Shown: positions 13,407 to 21,044 of the stretch, piece by piece | Position numbering within the stretch: position 1 is the stretch's first letter | How the letters are laid out: every line of letters begins with the position of its first letter | DNA from: F23-B02 sp963640555 | GTDB taxonomy: Bacteria; Bacillota; Clostridia; Oscillospirales; Oscillospiraceae | Assembly (NCBI GenBank): GCA_963640555.1 | Contig: CAVHZB010000042.1 | Span: forward strand, 1-21,044 | Direction of reading: 5' to 3' | Length of the DNA: 21,044 nt | Translations under genes and position numbers: made by a program | Notes under the pieces: generated by a model | Seen by the model: the letters and a program-made list of their open reading frames with translations, nothing else | What the model was told of the DNA's origin: nothing | Databases searched by the model: none

Positions 13407-14573
13407 TCAGAACAGAACTCTGACCCTGAGGACATCGTCCATTTTTCGTATTGTGTTTGCGGTGTCCTCCCAGATCTCGTCGTTCAAGTCGATTATCGTG
13501 TAGGCATATCTGCCGCGCGGCTTGTTTATCATATGCTCGACATTTATGTTTTTCGCTGTTATAAGATCGAGGATGCGGTTTATCATGCCGGGCACATTGT
13601 GGTGGATAACGCACAGACGGCAGACGCCCATGCGCTCGAGCTTTGCCGAGGGCAGGTTCACGGAGTTTACGATGTTGCCGTTTTTGAGATACTCATAGAG
13701 CTGCTTTGCCGCCATCTCCGCACAGCGGTCCTCGCTCTCGGGAGTGCATGCGCCCAGATGCGGGAGCGCAATGACATTCCTGCCGCCGAGTATCTTCTCG
13801 TTCGGGAAATCGGTGACATATTTTGCGACCTTGCCGCTCTCGAGAGCCTCAAGCATCGCATCGTCGTCAACGACCTCGGCACGCGACTCGTTTATGATGC
13901 GCACCCCGTCGCGCATTGCGCCGAACGCCTTAGCATCGAGCATATGGTGGGTGTCCTCGTTATACGGGATATTTATGCTTATATAATCGCACTTTTTGAA
14001 TATCTCGCTTATATCGTCGGCGCGCTCTACATTGCGCGAGAGCCGCCATGCGGCGTCGACCGACATGAATGGGTCATAGCCGATAACGCTCATATCCAGC
14101 GCAAGGCATGCGTTTGCCACAAGTGCGCCCGTTGCGCCGAGTCCGAGAACTCCGACGCATTTGCCCATGAGCTCGGGACCTGCGAAATTGGATTTTCCCT
14201 TTTCCACGAGCTCGGGTATCCTCTTACCCTCGCCCGCTATGCTTTTTACCCACTCGATGCTGCCGATGACATCTCGCGACGCCATGACCATCGAGCAAAC
14301 GGTCTGTTCCTTCACCGCTTCGGCATTTGCACCGGGGCTGTTAAAGACGACTATTCCGCGCTCGGCATAATCGTCAACGGGAATGTTATTGTACCCCGCG
14401 CCCGCTCTGGCAACGCCGAGGAGACTGTCCGGAACGGCAAATGAATGCATATCCGCGCTGCGGACTATTATTCCGTCGGGCTCTGCCATATCAGCGCCGA
14501 CGGTACAGCCGAGGGCCTTGAGCTTATCCAGTCCCACGGGCGAAATTTTATTCATTGTCTTTATATTAAACAT
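13407..14573 (-). CDS. serA: D-3-phosphoglycerate dehydrogenase
   Basis: A 388-residue cytosolic enzyme that oxidises 3-phosphoglycerate to 3-phosphohydroxypyruvate, the first step of serine synthesis. The NAD-binding fold has GLGATG (144-149) and an acidic residue about 20 residues on (D167). The catalytic set of the D-2-hydroxyacid dehydrogenase family is visible: R231 (ESRAE), E259 (PNEK) and H272 (LPHLG). Residues 317-388 form an ACT domain, the usual serine-sensing module. It lacks the extra ASB domain of long SerA forms. Its start overlaps the serC stop by eight bases, with GAGGT upstream, so the two are translationally coupled. Rare sequence features such as ESRAE in place of NxARG are normal for this short clade. 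Confidence 0.93.
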   Translation of the reverse strand: MFNIKTMNKISPVGLDKLKALGCTVGADMAEPDGIIVRSADMHSFAVPDSLLGVARAGAGYNNIPVDDYAERGIVVFNSPGANAEAVKEQTVCSMVMASRDVIGSIEWVKSIAGEGKRIPELVEKGKSNFAGPELMGKCVGVLGLGATGALVANACLALDMSVIGYDPFMSVDAAWRLSRNVERADDISEIFKKCDYISINIPYNEDTHHMLDAKAFGAMRDGVRIINESRAEVVDDDAMLEALESGKVAKYVTDFPNEKILGGRNVIALPHLGACTPESEDRCAEMAAKQLYEYLKNGNIVNSVNLPSAKLERMGVCRLCVIHHNVPGMINRILDLITAKNINVEHMINKPRGRYAYTIIDLNDEIWEDTANTIRKMDDVLRVRVLF

Positions 14574-15651
14574 GGTGTTCTACCTCAAATTGTTTCATAT
14601 ATTCAGCCAGCGCCTGAGCGCCCTGCATAGGCATCGCGTTGTAGAGCGAGGCTCTTATCCCGCCGGTGAGCCTGTGCCCCTTGAGATTTAAAAGCCCGCG
14701 CCGGGAAGCGCCCTTTATAAAGTCCGCGTCGAGCTCGTCCGAGCCCGTGCGGAAGGTTATATTCATATCGCTGCGCGAATCGCGGCGGGCATGGGGAATA
14801 TACAGACTGCTGTTATCCAGCACATCGTATATGAGCCCCGCGCGCTGTTTTTTTATTTTCTCCATCTCGGCGACTCCGCCGATGCTCTCGAGCCACTCGA
14901 GCATCAGCCCGAGCATATATATGCACCAGCACGGCGGCGTGTTGAGCATGGAATCCTTTTTTATAAGCGTATCATAGCTCATTACCGAGGGGCATATATC
15001 CGTCTGCCTGCCGGCAAGGGACCTGTCGATGATAACGACCGTCAAGCCCGCGGGAGCCATGTTCTTCTGTGCTCCGGCATATATAAGCCCGAATTTTGAC
15101 ACATCGACCGGCTTTGACAGTATATCCGAGGACATATCGCAGACTATGGTCTTTCCGGCGGTATCGGGAACGGATCGCCACTCGGTGCCGTAAATGGTGT
15201 TATTCGCGCAGTAATAGAAATAGCTTGAACCGGCACTGAGCCGGAGCGCTTCGGGTATATAGCTGTGCCCCTTGTCGGAGCTGTCGCAGGCTATATTCAC
15301 CCTGCCGTACTTCTGTGCCTCCTTTGCTGCGAGCGACGAAAAGTTTCCGGTGACGGCATAGTCGGCACTGCCGTCCCTACCCATAAGATTCAGCGGTATT
15401 GCCGCAAACTGAAGCGTTGCGCCGCCCTGCAGAAGCAGTATCTCATAATTATCCGGCACCTTCAGCGCGCTTCTGAGCTTTGCCTTTGACGCCTGAAAGA
15501 TCTCGTCAAACAGCTTACTTCGGTGGCTCATCTCCATAACGGACATTCCGCTGCCGTTATAATCGCTTATCTCGCGATTTGCCCTTTCCAGCACCGACAC
15601 CGGCATCATTGACGGTCCCGCGGAAAAGTTATATACATTTTCTCTCGACAC
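14566..15651 (-). CDS. serC: Phosphoserine aminotransferase
   Basis: A 361-residue PLP enzyme (class V aminotransferase fold) that converts 3-phosphohydroxypyruvate and glutamate to phosphoserine and 2-oxoglutarate. Typical markers: YNFSAGPSMMP at the N terminus, SVMEMSHRS, LQGGATLQF, and the Schiff-base lysine K196 in GAQKNMAPAGL. The GTG at 15651 is chosen as start: GGGAGG lies eight bases before it, the length matches the family, and the in-frame ATG at 15672 would put that ribosome site inside the gene. It is first in the serC-serA operon and has its own promoter. No serB phosphatase is in the window. Confidence 0.95.
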   Translation of the reverse strand: MSRENVYNFSAGPSMMPVSVLERANREISDYNGSGMSVMEMSHRSKLFDEIFQASKAKLRSALKVPDNYEILLLQGGATLQFAAIPLNLMGRDGSADYAVTGNFSSLAAKEAQKYGRVNIACDSSDKGHSYIPEALRLSAGSSYFYYCANNTIYGTEWRSVPDTAGKTIVCDMSSDILSKPVDVSKFGLIYAGAQKNMAPAGLTVVIIDRSLAGRQTDICPSVMSYDTLIKKDSMLNTPPCWCIYMLGLMLEWLESIGGVAEMEKIKKQRAGLIYDVLDNSSLYIPHARRDSRSDMNITFRTGSDELDADFIKGASRRGLLNLKGHRLTGGIRASLYNAMPMQGAQALAEYMKQFEVEHHV

Positions 15652-15680
15652 GATGAGCACCTCCCTGCGCATATGTTAAA

Positions 15681-15709
15681 AGTATAGCCATTTATCATTT
15701 CTCTGTCAA
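15681..15709 (-). promoter_or_regulatory. Promoter of the serC-serA operon
   Basis: On the minus strand: perfect TTGACA (15704-15709), a 17-base spacer and TATACT (15681-15686). The -35 box overlaps the mtaB stop codon (15706-15708). Confidence 0.8.
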
Positions 15710-16992
15710 ATGACATTTCCGACTAAAATTTCATCGGAAACGGAATCTATCAGGACATTATGTACCGTTCCGCGCAGATCGTCGCCGGGTGCGGCCACCT
15801 CAAGATAGTTGTCGCTGTGTCCCTTCCACAGGCTGCCCTCACGAGTTTCAAACAAAACCGGAAGGGTCTTGCCGACCATGCTGTCGAGAAAGCGCTTTCT
15901 CGTTTCGGAAACGACGGCGCGTGCCTGCTTTGAGCGCTTTGCCTTTGCCGCACGGTCGACCTGACCGTCCATTTTATCGGCCGGAGTGCCGGGACGGCGG
16001 GAGTACGGAAATATATGTGCGTCGGAAAACTCAGCTTTTTTGAGAAACTCAAGCGTTTCGAGCTGGTGCTGCTCCGTTTCGCCGGGGAAGCCGACGATAA
16101 CATCGCAGGTCATGCCGCAGTCGGGAAAATATCTGCGCAGAAGCTGCATGGCTTCATAAAACCGCGCAGTATCGTATTTGCGGTTCATTGCCTTCAGCGT
16201 TGCGTCGCAGCCGGATTGCAGCGAAAGGTGAAAATGCCTGCAAACGCTGCCGCACGAAGCAAGCCTTTTGCAGAGCTCCTCGGTTATGATGCTCGGCTCT
16301 ATCGAGCCCAGACGGAGGCGCATATGCGGGGCAGCCTCGGCTATGGCGCACACGGCATCGGCAAGTGTGGGCTTTCCCTCAAGATCCACACCGTAGGACG
16401 CGATCTCGATACCGGTTATTACAAGCTCCCTGTAGCCGTGCTCATCGAGCTCACGAGCCTGCTGCACGGCAGACTCGAGCGGCAGGCTGCGCACTCTGCC
16501 GCGAGTGTACGGTATTATGCAGTAGGAACAGAAATTCACGCAGCCGTCCTGGATTTTCAGCAGCGCACGGGTGTGCCCCGATACCGCTCCGGCGGGCAGC
16601 TCCTCAAAAACGCGCCTTTCAAAGGGCTTATCGAGCTCGTATCCGCCCTCGCCTGTGGCGACCGCCTTCTCTATGGCGTCAACGAGCTTTATCCTGTCGG
16701 CGGTACCGTAGACTATATCTGCGCCAGTCTTCTGCACCGTGTCGGGGCTGAGCTGAGAATAGCAGCCTGACACGGCGACCACCGCTCCGGGGTTTTCCTC
16801 TCTGAGCCTGTGTATTGCCTGACGCGACTTGCGTCCCGCCTCGGCAGTGACCGCGCAGGTATTGACGATAACGGCGTCGGCGACCTCACCCTCGGTGCAG
16901 GGCAGGTGTCCGTGCTCGCGCAGCAGTGTTTCCACGGCCTGAGTTTCATACTGGTTGACCTTGCAGCCAAGAGTGTATATAATGTATTTCAT
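15706..16992 (-). CDS. mtaB: tRNA t6A37 methylthiotransferase MtaB
   Basis: A 428-residue radical SAM enzyme that adds a methylthio group to t6A at tRNA position 37. The N-terminal cluster cysteines C10, C46 and C77 and the radical SAM motif C151-x3-C155-x2-C158 (CVNFCSYC) bind two 4Fe-4S clusters. The TLGCKVNQYE start and GCYSQ segment separate MtaB from MiaB (TxGCQMN) and RimO. A C-terminal TRAM-like region (about 365-428) should bind tRNA. The ATG at 16992 is chosen because AGGAG lies nine bases upstream; the ATG at 17001 directly abuts that site. It is divergent from a cysteine desulfurase gene, which fits a need for Fe-S clusters and sulfur. Confidence 0.95.
   Translation of the reverse strand: MKYIIYTLGCKVNQYETQAVETLLREHGHLPCTEGEVADAVIVNTCAVTAEAGRKSRQAIHRLREENPGAVVAVSGCYSQLSPDTVQKTGADIVYGTADRIKLVDAIEKAVATGEGGYELDKPFERRVFEELPAGAVSGHTRALLKIQDGCVNFCSYCIIPYTRGRVRSLPLESAVQQARELDEHGYRELVITGIEIASYGVDLEGKPTLADAVCAIAEAAPHMRLRLGSIEPSIITEELCKRLASCGSVCRHFHLSLQSGCDATLKAMNRKYDTARFYEAMQLLRRYFPDCGMTCDVIVGFPGETEQHQLETLEFLKKAEFSDAHIFPYSRRPGTPADKMDGQVDRAAKAKRSKQARAVVSETRKRFLDSMVGKTLPVLFETREGSLWKGHSDNYLEVAAPGDDLRGTVHNVLIDSVSDEILVGNVI
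16955..16983 (+). promoter_or_regulatory. Promoter of the cysteine desulfurase, inside mtaB
   Basis: TTGACC (16955-16960), a 17-base spacer and perfect TATAAT (16978-16983) on the plus strand, lying wholly within the first codons of mtaB on the other strand. Predicted start near 16990, about 30 bases before the desulfurase ATG. Confidence 0.75.
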
Positions 16993-17001
16993 GCAAATCA
17001 T

Positions 17002-17012
17002 CTCCTGAGGAG
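17002..17012. promoter_or_regulatory. Palindromic ribosome binding site shared by two divergent genes
   Basis: CTCCTGAGGAG is an almost perfect palindrome. Read on the plus strand it gives GAGGAG eight bases before the desulfurase ATG (17021). Read on the minus strand it gives AGGAG nine bases before the mtaB ATG (16992). Confidence 0.85.
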
Positions 17013-17020
17013 TCTGTTAT

Positions 17021-18151
17021 ATGGAAGTTTATCTTGATAATGCGGCGACCACGCAGGTCTGCCGCGAAGCAGCCGACATTGCCTATAAGGTCATGACCGA
17101 GTGCTACGGAAACCCCAGCTCCACGCATACGAAGGGGCGCGAGGCAAAGGCATATCTTGACACCGCCCGTGCACAGATAGCAAAGGCACTGGGCTGCACG
17201 CCCGCCGAGGTGTACTTCACATCCTGCGGTTCGGAAAGCGATGTGTGGGCGATAACCAAGGGTGCCGAGAGCTTAGCCCGCCGGGGAAAGCACATAATCT
17301 CATCCGCCGTTGAGCACGATGCGGTGCGGAAAACGCTCGCGGAGCTTGAAGCGCGAGGCTTTGAGGTGACATATCTTGCCCCCGAGCCTGACGGCTCGAT
17401 CTCCGTGGAGTCAGTCAAAAGCGCCCTGCGCAGCGACACGGTGCTCGTAACGCTCATGATGGTAAATAACGAGACCGGAGCCGTCACCGATATTGCGGGA
17501 GTTTCTAAAATGCTCAAGGCCGAGGGCTCGAAGGCGCTTCTGCATACCGATGCCGTTCAGGGCTTTATGAAGGTGCCGTTCAGGGCGAAAGCTCTCGGTG
17601 CGGACATGATCAGCCTTAGTGGTCACAAGATCCATGCTCCGAAGGGCATAGGCGCATTGTATATCAAAACCGGGGTCAAAATCAAGCCCCTCATTCGCGG
17701 CGGCGCTCAGGAAAGCGGTATGCGCGCCGGGACCGAGGCAATGCCGCAGATAGCCGCCTTCGGTGCTGCGGCGGAGATAGCCTTTGCCGGAATGAAGGAT
17801 AACTGCGAAAAAATGTATGGTCTGCGTGAACAGGCTATAATGACCGTCACCGAGACCATGCCGGAGGCGCTGGTCATCGGCGGCGGTGCGCCGCACATTC
17901 TCAGTGTCTCTCTTCCCGGCTGGCGCAGCGAGGTTCTGATGAACTATCTTGAGGCAAAGGGCATATTCGTCTCGCGCAGCTCTGCCTGCAAAAAAGGCGG
18001 CAGGAGCCATGTGCTGGAGGCAATGGGGCTTCCGGCAGCCGTCATCGACGGTGCCGTGAGGATAAGCTTTTCGCGCTTTAACACACCGGAGGATGTGTCC
18101 GCGCTGTGCTCGGCGCTGCTCGAGGCGCATAATACCTTAGCGCACCGATAA
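17021..18151 (+). CDS. Cysteine desulfurase, NifS/IscS family
   Basis: A 376-residue PLP enzyme that takes sulfur from cysteine, leaving alanine, and passes it as persulfide to Fe-S scaffolds or tRNA thiolases. Visible residues: H99 (VEHDAV), D177 and Q180 (TDAVQ), Schiff-base K203 (SGHKIHAPKG) and catalytic C323 (SSACKKG). The short loop around C323 with a following KK-GG is typical of the NifS-like group in Clostridia that often sits beside thiI. No iscU or thiI is seen before the next, opposing gene, so the sulfur acceptor is unknown. The short gap to mtaB suggests a link with tRNA methylthiolation. Confidence 0.93.
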   Translation: MEVYLDNAATTQVCREAADIAYKVMTECYGNPSSTHTKGREAKAYLDTARAQIAKALGCTPAEVYFTSCGSESDVWAITKGAESLARRGKHIISSAVEHDAVRKTLAELEARGFEVTYLAPEPDGSISVESVKSALRSDTVLVTLMMVNNETGAVTDIAGVSKMLKAEGSKALLHTDAVQGFMKVPFRAKALGADMISLSGHKIHAPKGIGALYIKTGVKIKPLIRGGAQESGMRAGTEAMPQIAAFGAAAEIAFAGMKDNCEKMYGLREQAIMTVTETMPEALVIGGGAPHILSVSLPGWRSEVLMNYLEAKGIFVSRSSACKKGGRSHVLEAMGLPAAVIDGAVRISFSRFNTPEDVSALCSALLEAHNTLAHR

Positions 18152-18168
18152 AGAGATCCAAATTTCAA

Positions 18169-18206
18169 GGCTGCACCCAAGCGGTGCAGCCCTAATTCTA
18201 TTTTTT
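18169..18206. terminator. Terminator between converging genes
   Basis: GGCTGCACC (18169-18177) pairs with GGTGCAGCC (18183-18191) around a five-base loop. The plus-strand T run (18201-18206) begins about ten bases later, so strength is moderate. Confidence 0.55.
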
Positions 18207-19500
18207 ATTCATTTTTGCCCCCGTCCTGCTCGGGCGGCTTTTTTGTTTTACGCTTCGGCACGAGCTCAAGCGTTTCAGGATCTATGTAGTCAAGATTTTG
18301 ATACGCTTCGGCATCGGTCGGCAGATTTTCGCGTTTAAGCTTTTTGTTCACGAGCGTTTCTATCATCGTGTAGATGATAACGAATGCCGGAACGCCCAGC
18401 AGCATGCCCCAGAAGCCGAATATGCCGCCGAACAGCACAATGGAAAACAGCACCCAGAAGCCGTTTATGCCGATGGATGTGCCCAGTATCTTCGGTCCTA
18501 TGACGTTGCCGTCAAGCTGCTGAAGAACAAAGATGAAAATTATGAACCACAGGCACATTTTCGGGTCTACCAGCAGCACCAGCAGTGCCGACGGCACGGC
18601 GCCGATAAACGGGCCGAAGAACGGGATGACGTTCGTTACGCCGACAATGACTGATATCAGCAGCGAATACGGCATATTCAGCGCTACGCAGCCCAAATAG
18701 CAGATGACGCCTATTATGGCGCTGTCAAGGAGCTTGCCGGTGATAAAGCCCATGAAGGTGCGGTCGGCAAAGCGGAGAGCCGAGGAGACCTTTCTTGCGT
18801 GCGCGGGAGAGAAAATGCTGTAGAGTATCTTGCGGTAGTGTGCAATAAAGGGCTCCTTGTTATATAGAATATAGACCGACACGATAATGCCGATGACGAC
18901 ATTGTACACGGCCTTAAGCACGGACATAACGCCGCTGGTTATGTTCGTTACGATGCTTTCCATGCTGGGCAGCAGCGTATTCGTTGCCCACTTTGTGAGC
19001 GCATCGGTGAGGTTTCCGAATATCTTGGTGGCATATTCCTCTATCTCCGGATAGTTTTTAAGGAGCTTGTCTATCGTTGAGGATGCCGTGTCGAAGTATG
19101 TAGGACTGTTCGTGATTATCGCCGATATGCTCTCGTACACCTGCGGAACGATGAGATATATCAGAGCCGCGATTATGAATACCAGCACTATCTCGGCAAG
19201 TATGAGCGCGAGCACCCTCGGAAGCTTCTTTCCCGCCTTGAATTTGGGATGTTTTTTCCTTATGCCCGCAACAAGCGGCTTAAACAGCTTGTTTTCATAC
19301 ATTATCATCGAAGGGACGAGCAGATATGATATCACAAGCCCCCATATAAAGGGGCTTAGTATGCCCATGAGCGAGCCCAGCACGCTCATAAGATCGCCCA
19401 TATAGTCTATGCCGAAGTAAAACAGTATGCTCGCGGCAATAACGGCAAACGCGGTTATGCCCCAGCCTATATATTGGGAATATTTGTGCTTTTTGTTCAA
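18205..19500 (-). CDS. AI-2E family transporter (PerM/YtvI-like)
   Basis: A 431-residue membrane protein of the AI-2E transporter family (formerly UPF0118). Two N-terminal hydrophobic segments, a third near 100-120, a long amphipathic region (about 125-200), then five or more segments and the family hallmark stretch VTNVIPFFGPFIGAVPS followed by QQLDGNVIGPKILG. Members export various small solutes or ions; the AI-2 name is historical. The C-terminal tail is rich in K, E and P and probably cytosolic. The start is taken as TTG at 19500, eight bases after GGAGG; the in-frame GTG at 19509 overlaps that ribosome site. It has its own promoter. Confidence 0.9.
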   Translation of the reverse strand: MNKKHKYSQYIGWGITAFAVIAASILFYFGIDYMGDLMSVLGSLMGILSPFIWGLVISYLLVPSMIMYENKLFKPLVAGIRKKHPKFKAGKKLPRVLALILAEIVLVFIIAALIYLIVPQVYESISAIITNSPTYFDTASSTIDKLLKNYPEIEEYATKIFGNLTDALTKWATNTLLPSMESIVTNITSGVMSVLKAVYNVVIGIIVSVYILYNKEPFIAHYRKILYSIFSPAHARKVSSALRFADRTFMGFITGKLLDSAIIGVICYLGCVALNMPYSLLISVIVGVTNVIPFFGPFIGAVPSALLVLLVDPKMCLWFIIFIFVLQQLDGNVIGPKILGTSIGINGFWVLFSIVLFGGIFGFWGMLLGVPAFVIIYTMIETLVNKKLKRENLPTDAEAYQNLDYIDPETLELVPKRKTKKPPEQDGGKNE

Positions 19501-19526
19501 TTTAGCCACCTCCGATCGTCAATTAG

Positions 19527-19555
19527 ATATTACTATCACTTCCCCATTCCGTCAA
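19527..19555 (-). promoter_or_regulatory. Promoter of the AI-2E family gene
   Basis: On the minus strand: TTGACG (19550-19555), a 17-base spacer and TAATAT (19527-19532). Confidence 0.65.
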
Positions 19556-19625
19556 TATCTCCGAAAAATTTTTGTGTTATTATTGCGTTATGTAAACCGT
19601 TTTGCGGATATAACCGAGTTATTCA

Positions 19626-19669
19626 TGTTGAAAACTGTGTTGAAAATGTTTAAAACCTTTAGTTTTCAA
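19626..19669. repeat. Three TTGAAAA boxes upstream of the carboxypeptidase
   Basis: TGTTGAAAA occurs twice in direct orientation (19626-19634 and 19638-19646, a 12-base step), and TTTTCAA occurs inverted at 19663-19669, so TTGAAAAC/GTTTTCAA form an inverted pair. They lie in the 292-base gap between divergent genes (19501-19792), which otherwise holds one promoter and no supported gene. A TGTCGAA at 19711-19717 matches the core of a Spo0A box but is a short motif. Confidence 0.45.
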
Positions 19670-19792
19670 GGCTTTTCACCCTGCCGGTACTCACCAGCCT
19701 ATTCACTTTTTGTCGAATAAAGCATAATTCTGCAACCACAAGCATTAAATGCAGCATCCGGCATATGCTCTATATGACTGGAGGGATAAGCC

Positions 19793-20938
19793 ATGAAAAA
19801 ATTATTTTGCACGGTGCTGACACTGCCGATGCTTATTGTCCCCGTTCACGCCGCAGAACCGGTCCCGCCCGACAGCGTTGAGATCTCCGCGCCATCGGCC
19901 ATACTCATGGAAAAGGTGACCGGCGATGTTATATACGAAAAAAATTCGCACGAGCGGATGCCGCCGGCAAGCGTTACAAAGGTCATGACCATGCTGCTCA
20001 TTGTTGAGGCGATAGAGCGCGGCGAAATCAGCCTTGAGGACACCGTGACGGCCTCGGAGAGGGCTGCCAGCTTCGGCGGGAGCTGTGTCTACCTCGAGGA
20101 GGGCGAAAAAATGAGCGTTGACGAAATGCTCAAGTGCATAGCCGTTGTATCGGCAAACGACTGTGCCGTTGCGACGGCGGAGCACCTGTGCGGCTCGGAG
20201 CAGGCGTTTGTCAAGCGCATGAACGAGCGCGCCTCCGAGCTCGGCTTAAAGGACACGAATTTCAAAAACTGCACCGGTCTGTTCGAGGATGATGAGCACT
20301 ACACCAGCGCATACGACATAGCGGTCATGAGCCGTGAGCTCATAAGCCACGAGCTTATAAAGGATTACACCACCATATGGATCGACTCCATACGCGGCGG
20401 AGAGTTCGGTCTTTCAAACACCAATAAGCTCGTTTACTATTATGACGGCTGCACCGGCTTAAAGACCGGCTTCACGGAAAGGGCAATGTACTGTCTTTCC
20501 GCCACCGCAATGAGAGACGGGGTCGAGTTTATCGCCGTTATCATGCACGCGGACACCGTTGATGCGCGCAGCAACGACGCAAAGGCGCTTTTAAGCTTCG
20601 GCTTTGCAAACTATAAGCTGCTTCCTCTGCGAGCTTCCGAGGTGCTGCCGCCGGTACGCGTGAGCCTCGGCACAGCCGACAGCGTTCAGCCGGTTTACGA
20701 CTCTGCCGAGGCTGTGCTCGTTGCCAAAAACTCCGTCGGCGATGTATCCTATGAGCTCGACCTGCCGGAGTCTGTCTCCGCTCCGATAGAGCAGGGTCAG
20801 CGCCTCGGAACGCTCAGGCTCGTTTCCGGCGATAAAACCGTGCGGGAGGTCCCTCTCGTTGCGGATGCCGCCGTTGATCGCGCGGGCTTCGGCTCTGTAC
20901 TGCTGGAGCTGCTGAAAAACTATGTAGGACTGGTATAA
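19793..20938 (+). CDS. D-alanyl-D-alanine carboxypeptidase, DacF/PBP5-like
   Basis: A 381-residue secreted serine-type carboxypeptidase that trims the terminal D-alanine from peptidoglycan stem peptides. A signal peptide covers residues 1-20 (cleavage after VHA). The three penicillin-binding motifs are S60-V-T-K63, S120-A-N122 and K224-T-G226, all at family spacing. A beta-rich C-terminal domain follows (about 280-360), and the last 16 residues form an amphipathic helix of the kind that anchors these enzymes to the membrane. GGAGGG lies seven bases before the ATG. It appears to be a single gene; no hairpin terminator is visible between its stop and the window end. DacF in B. subtilis is sporulation-linked, but nothing here proves that role. 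Confidence 0.93.
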   Translation: MKKLFCTVLTLPMLIVPVHAAEPVPPDSVEISAPSAILMEKVTGDVIYEKNSHERMPPASVTKVMTMLLIVEAIERGEISLEDTVTASERAASFGGSCVYLEEGEKMSVDEMLKCIAVVSANDCAVATAEHLCGSEQAFVKRMNERASELGLKDTNFKNCTGLFEDDEHYTSAYDIAVMSRELISHELIKDYTTIWIDSIRGGEFGLSNTNKLVYYYDGCTGLKTGFTERAMYCLSATAMRDGVEFIAVIMHADTVDARSNDAKALLSFGFANYKLLPLRASEVLPPVRVSLGTADSVQPVYDSAEAVLVAKNSVGDVSYELDLPESVSAPIEQGQRLGTLRLVSGDKTVREVPLVADAAVDRAGFGSVLLELLKNYVGLV

Positions 20939-21004
20939 ACGCTCCACCTTATGCAATATTTACGCAAAATTATCGCTTTGATTCACCACCTCGACACATT
21001 GTCC

Positions 21005-21032
21005 TTGCTTTTTTGTGCGGCAGATGTATAAT
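21005..21032 (+). promoter_or_regulatory. Promoter leading out of the window
   Basis: TTGCTT (21005-21010), a 16-base spacer and perfect TATAAT (21027-21032), for a gene beyond the right edge. Confidence 0.6.
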
Positions 21033-21044
21033 ATAAGATTGTAT

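Noticed and set aside
13533..14444. 303-residue open frame opposite serA
   Set aside because: It has no domain or ribosome site; serA on the minus strand is intact.
16015..16770. 251-residue open frame opposite mtaB
   Set aside because: Antisense shadow of a well-conserved radical SAM gene.
18205..19500. Quorum-sensing autoinducer-2 exporter
   Set aside because: The family name is historical; no luxS or AI-2 gene is in the window, so only a generic transporter call is supported.
19614..19650. DnaA boxes or replication origin
   Set aside because: TTATTCATG and the TTGAAAA repeats only loosely resemble DnaA boxes, and neither dnaA nor dnaN is nearby.
1..21044. CRISPR arrays, insertion sequences, integrases or phage genes
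   Set aside because: No regularly spaced direct repeats, transposase motifs or terminal inverted repeats with target duplications were seen.

Overview
The window reads as a chromosomal segment of a low-oxygen Gram-positive bacterium of the Clostridia, most likely an Oscillospirales/Ruminococcaceae-type gut organism. The support is consensus sigma-A style promoters, strong GGAGG ribosome sites, an FMN riboswitch driving an ECF-type riboflavin transporter, an SLH-domain surface protein, a DacF-type carboxypeptidase, a SpoVB-like flippase and a moderately GC-rich composition. No transposase, integrase, phage gene or CRISPR array was seen. The region looks like core and family-level conserved genome rather than an island.

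Layout. 1-102: 3' end of a tRNA-Leu with its terminator. 195-773 (-): isochorismatase-fold cysteine hydrolase. 940-3809 (+): a tight three-gene operon of two small polytopic membrane proteins (the first DUF5058-like) and an M20 metallopeptidase with an N-terminal hydrophobic segment. 3860-5912: a divergent pair of envelope proteins, an SLH/leucine-rich-repeat protein (-) and a YD-repeat lipoprotein (+). 6011-7867 (+): an operon of a membrane zinc-ribbon protein, a DUF5685-like protein and a J-domain/TPR protein ending in a cysteine string. 7908-8957 (-): a duplicated P-loop ATPase whose second nucleotide site is lost. 9049-9690 (+): HAD phosphatase. 9729-10229 (-): YpsA/SLOG-family protein, divergent from 10284-11274 (+), the FMN riboswitch and RibU. 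11261-12574 (-): MATE/SpoVB-like flippase overlapping ribU tail to tail. 12678-13274 (+): cytidylate-kinase-like protein. 13276-13392: a cluster of strong hairpins. 13407-15651 (-): serC-serA. 15706-16992 (-): mtaB. 17021-18151 (+): cysteine desulfurase. 18205-19500 (-): AI-2E-family permease. 19793-20938 (+): D-Ala-D-Ala carboxypeptidase. A promoter at 21005-21032 points out of the window.

How the genes work together. serC and serA supply two of the three steps to serine and share a promoter whose -35 box overlaps the mtaB stop codon. mtaB and the cysteine desulfurase are divergent with only 28 bases between start codons; one makes thiolated tRNA using Fe-S clusters and the other mobilises sulfur, so the linkage makes sense. 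The riboflavin importer is controlled by FMN through a terminator hairpin. The least understood parts are the two operons at 940-3809 and 6011-7867 and the ATPase at 7908-8957. They are the best candidates for undescribed biology. Family names were assigned from memory of sequence patterns without database searches.
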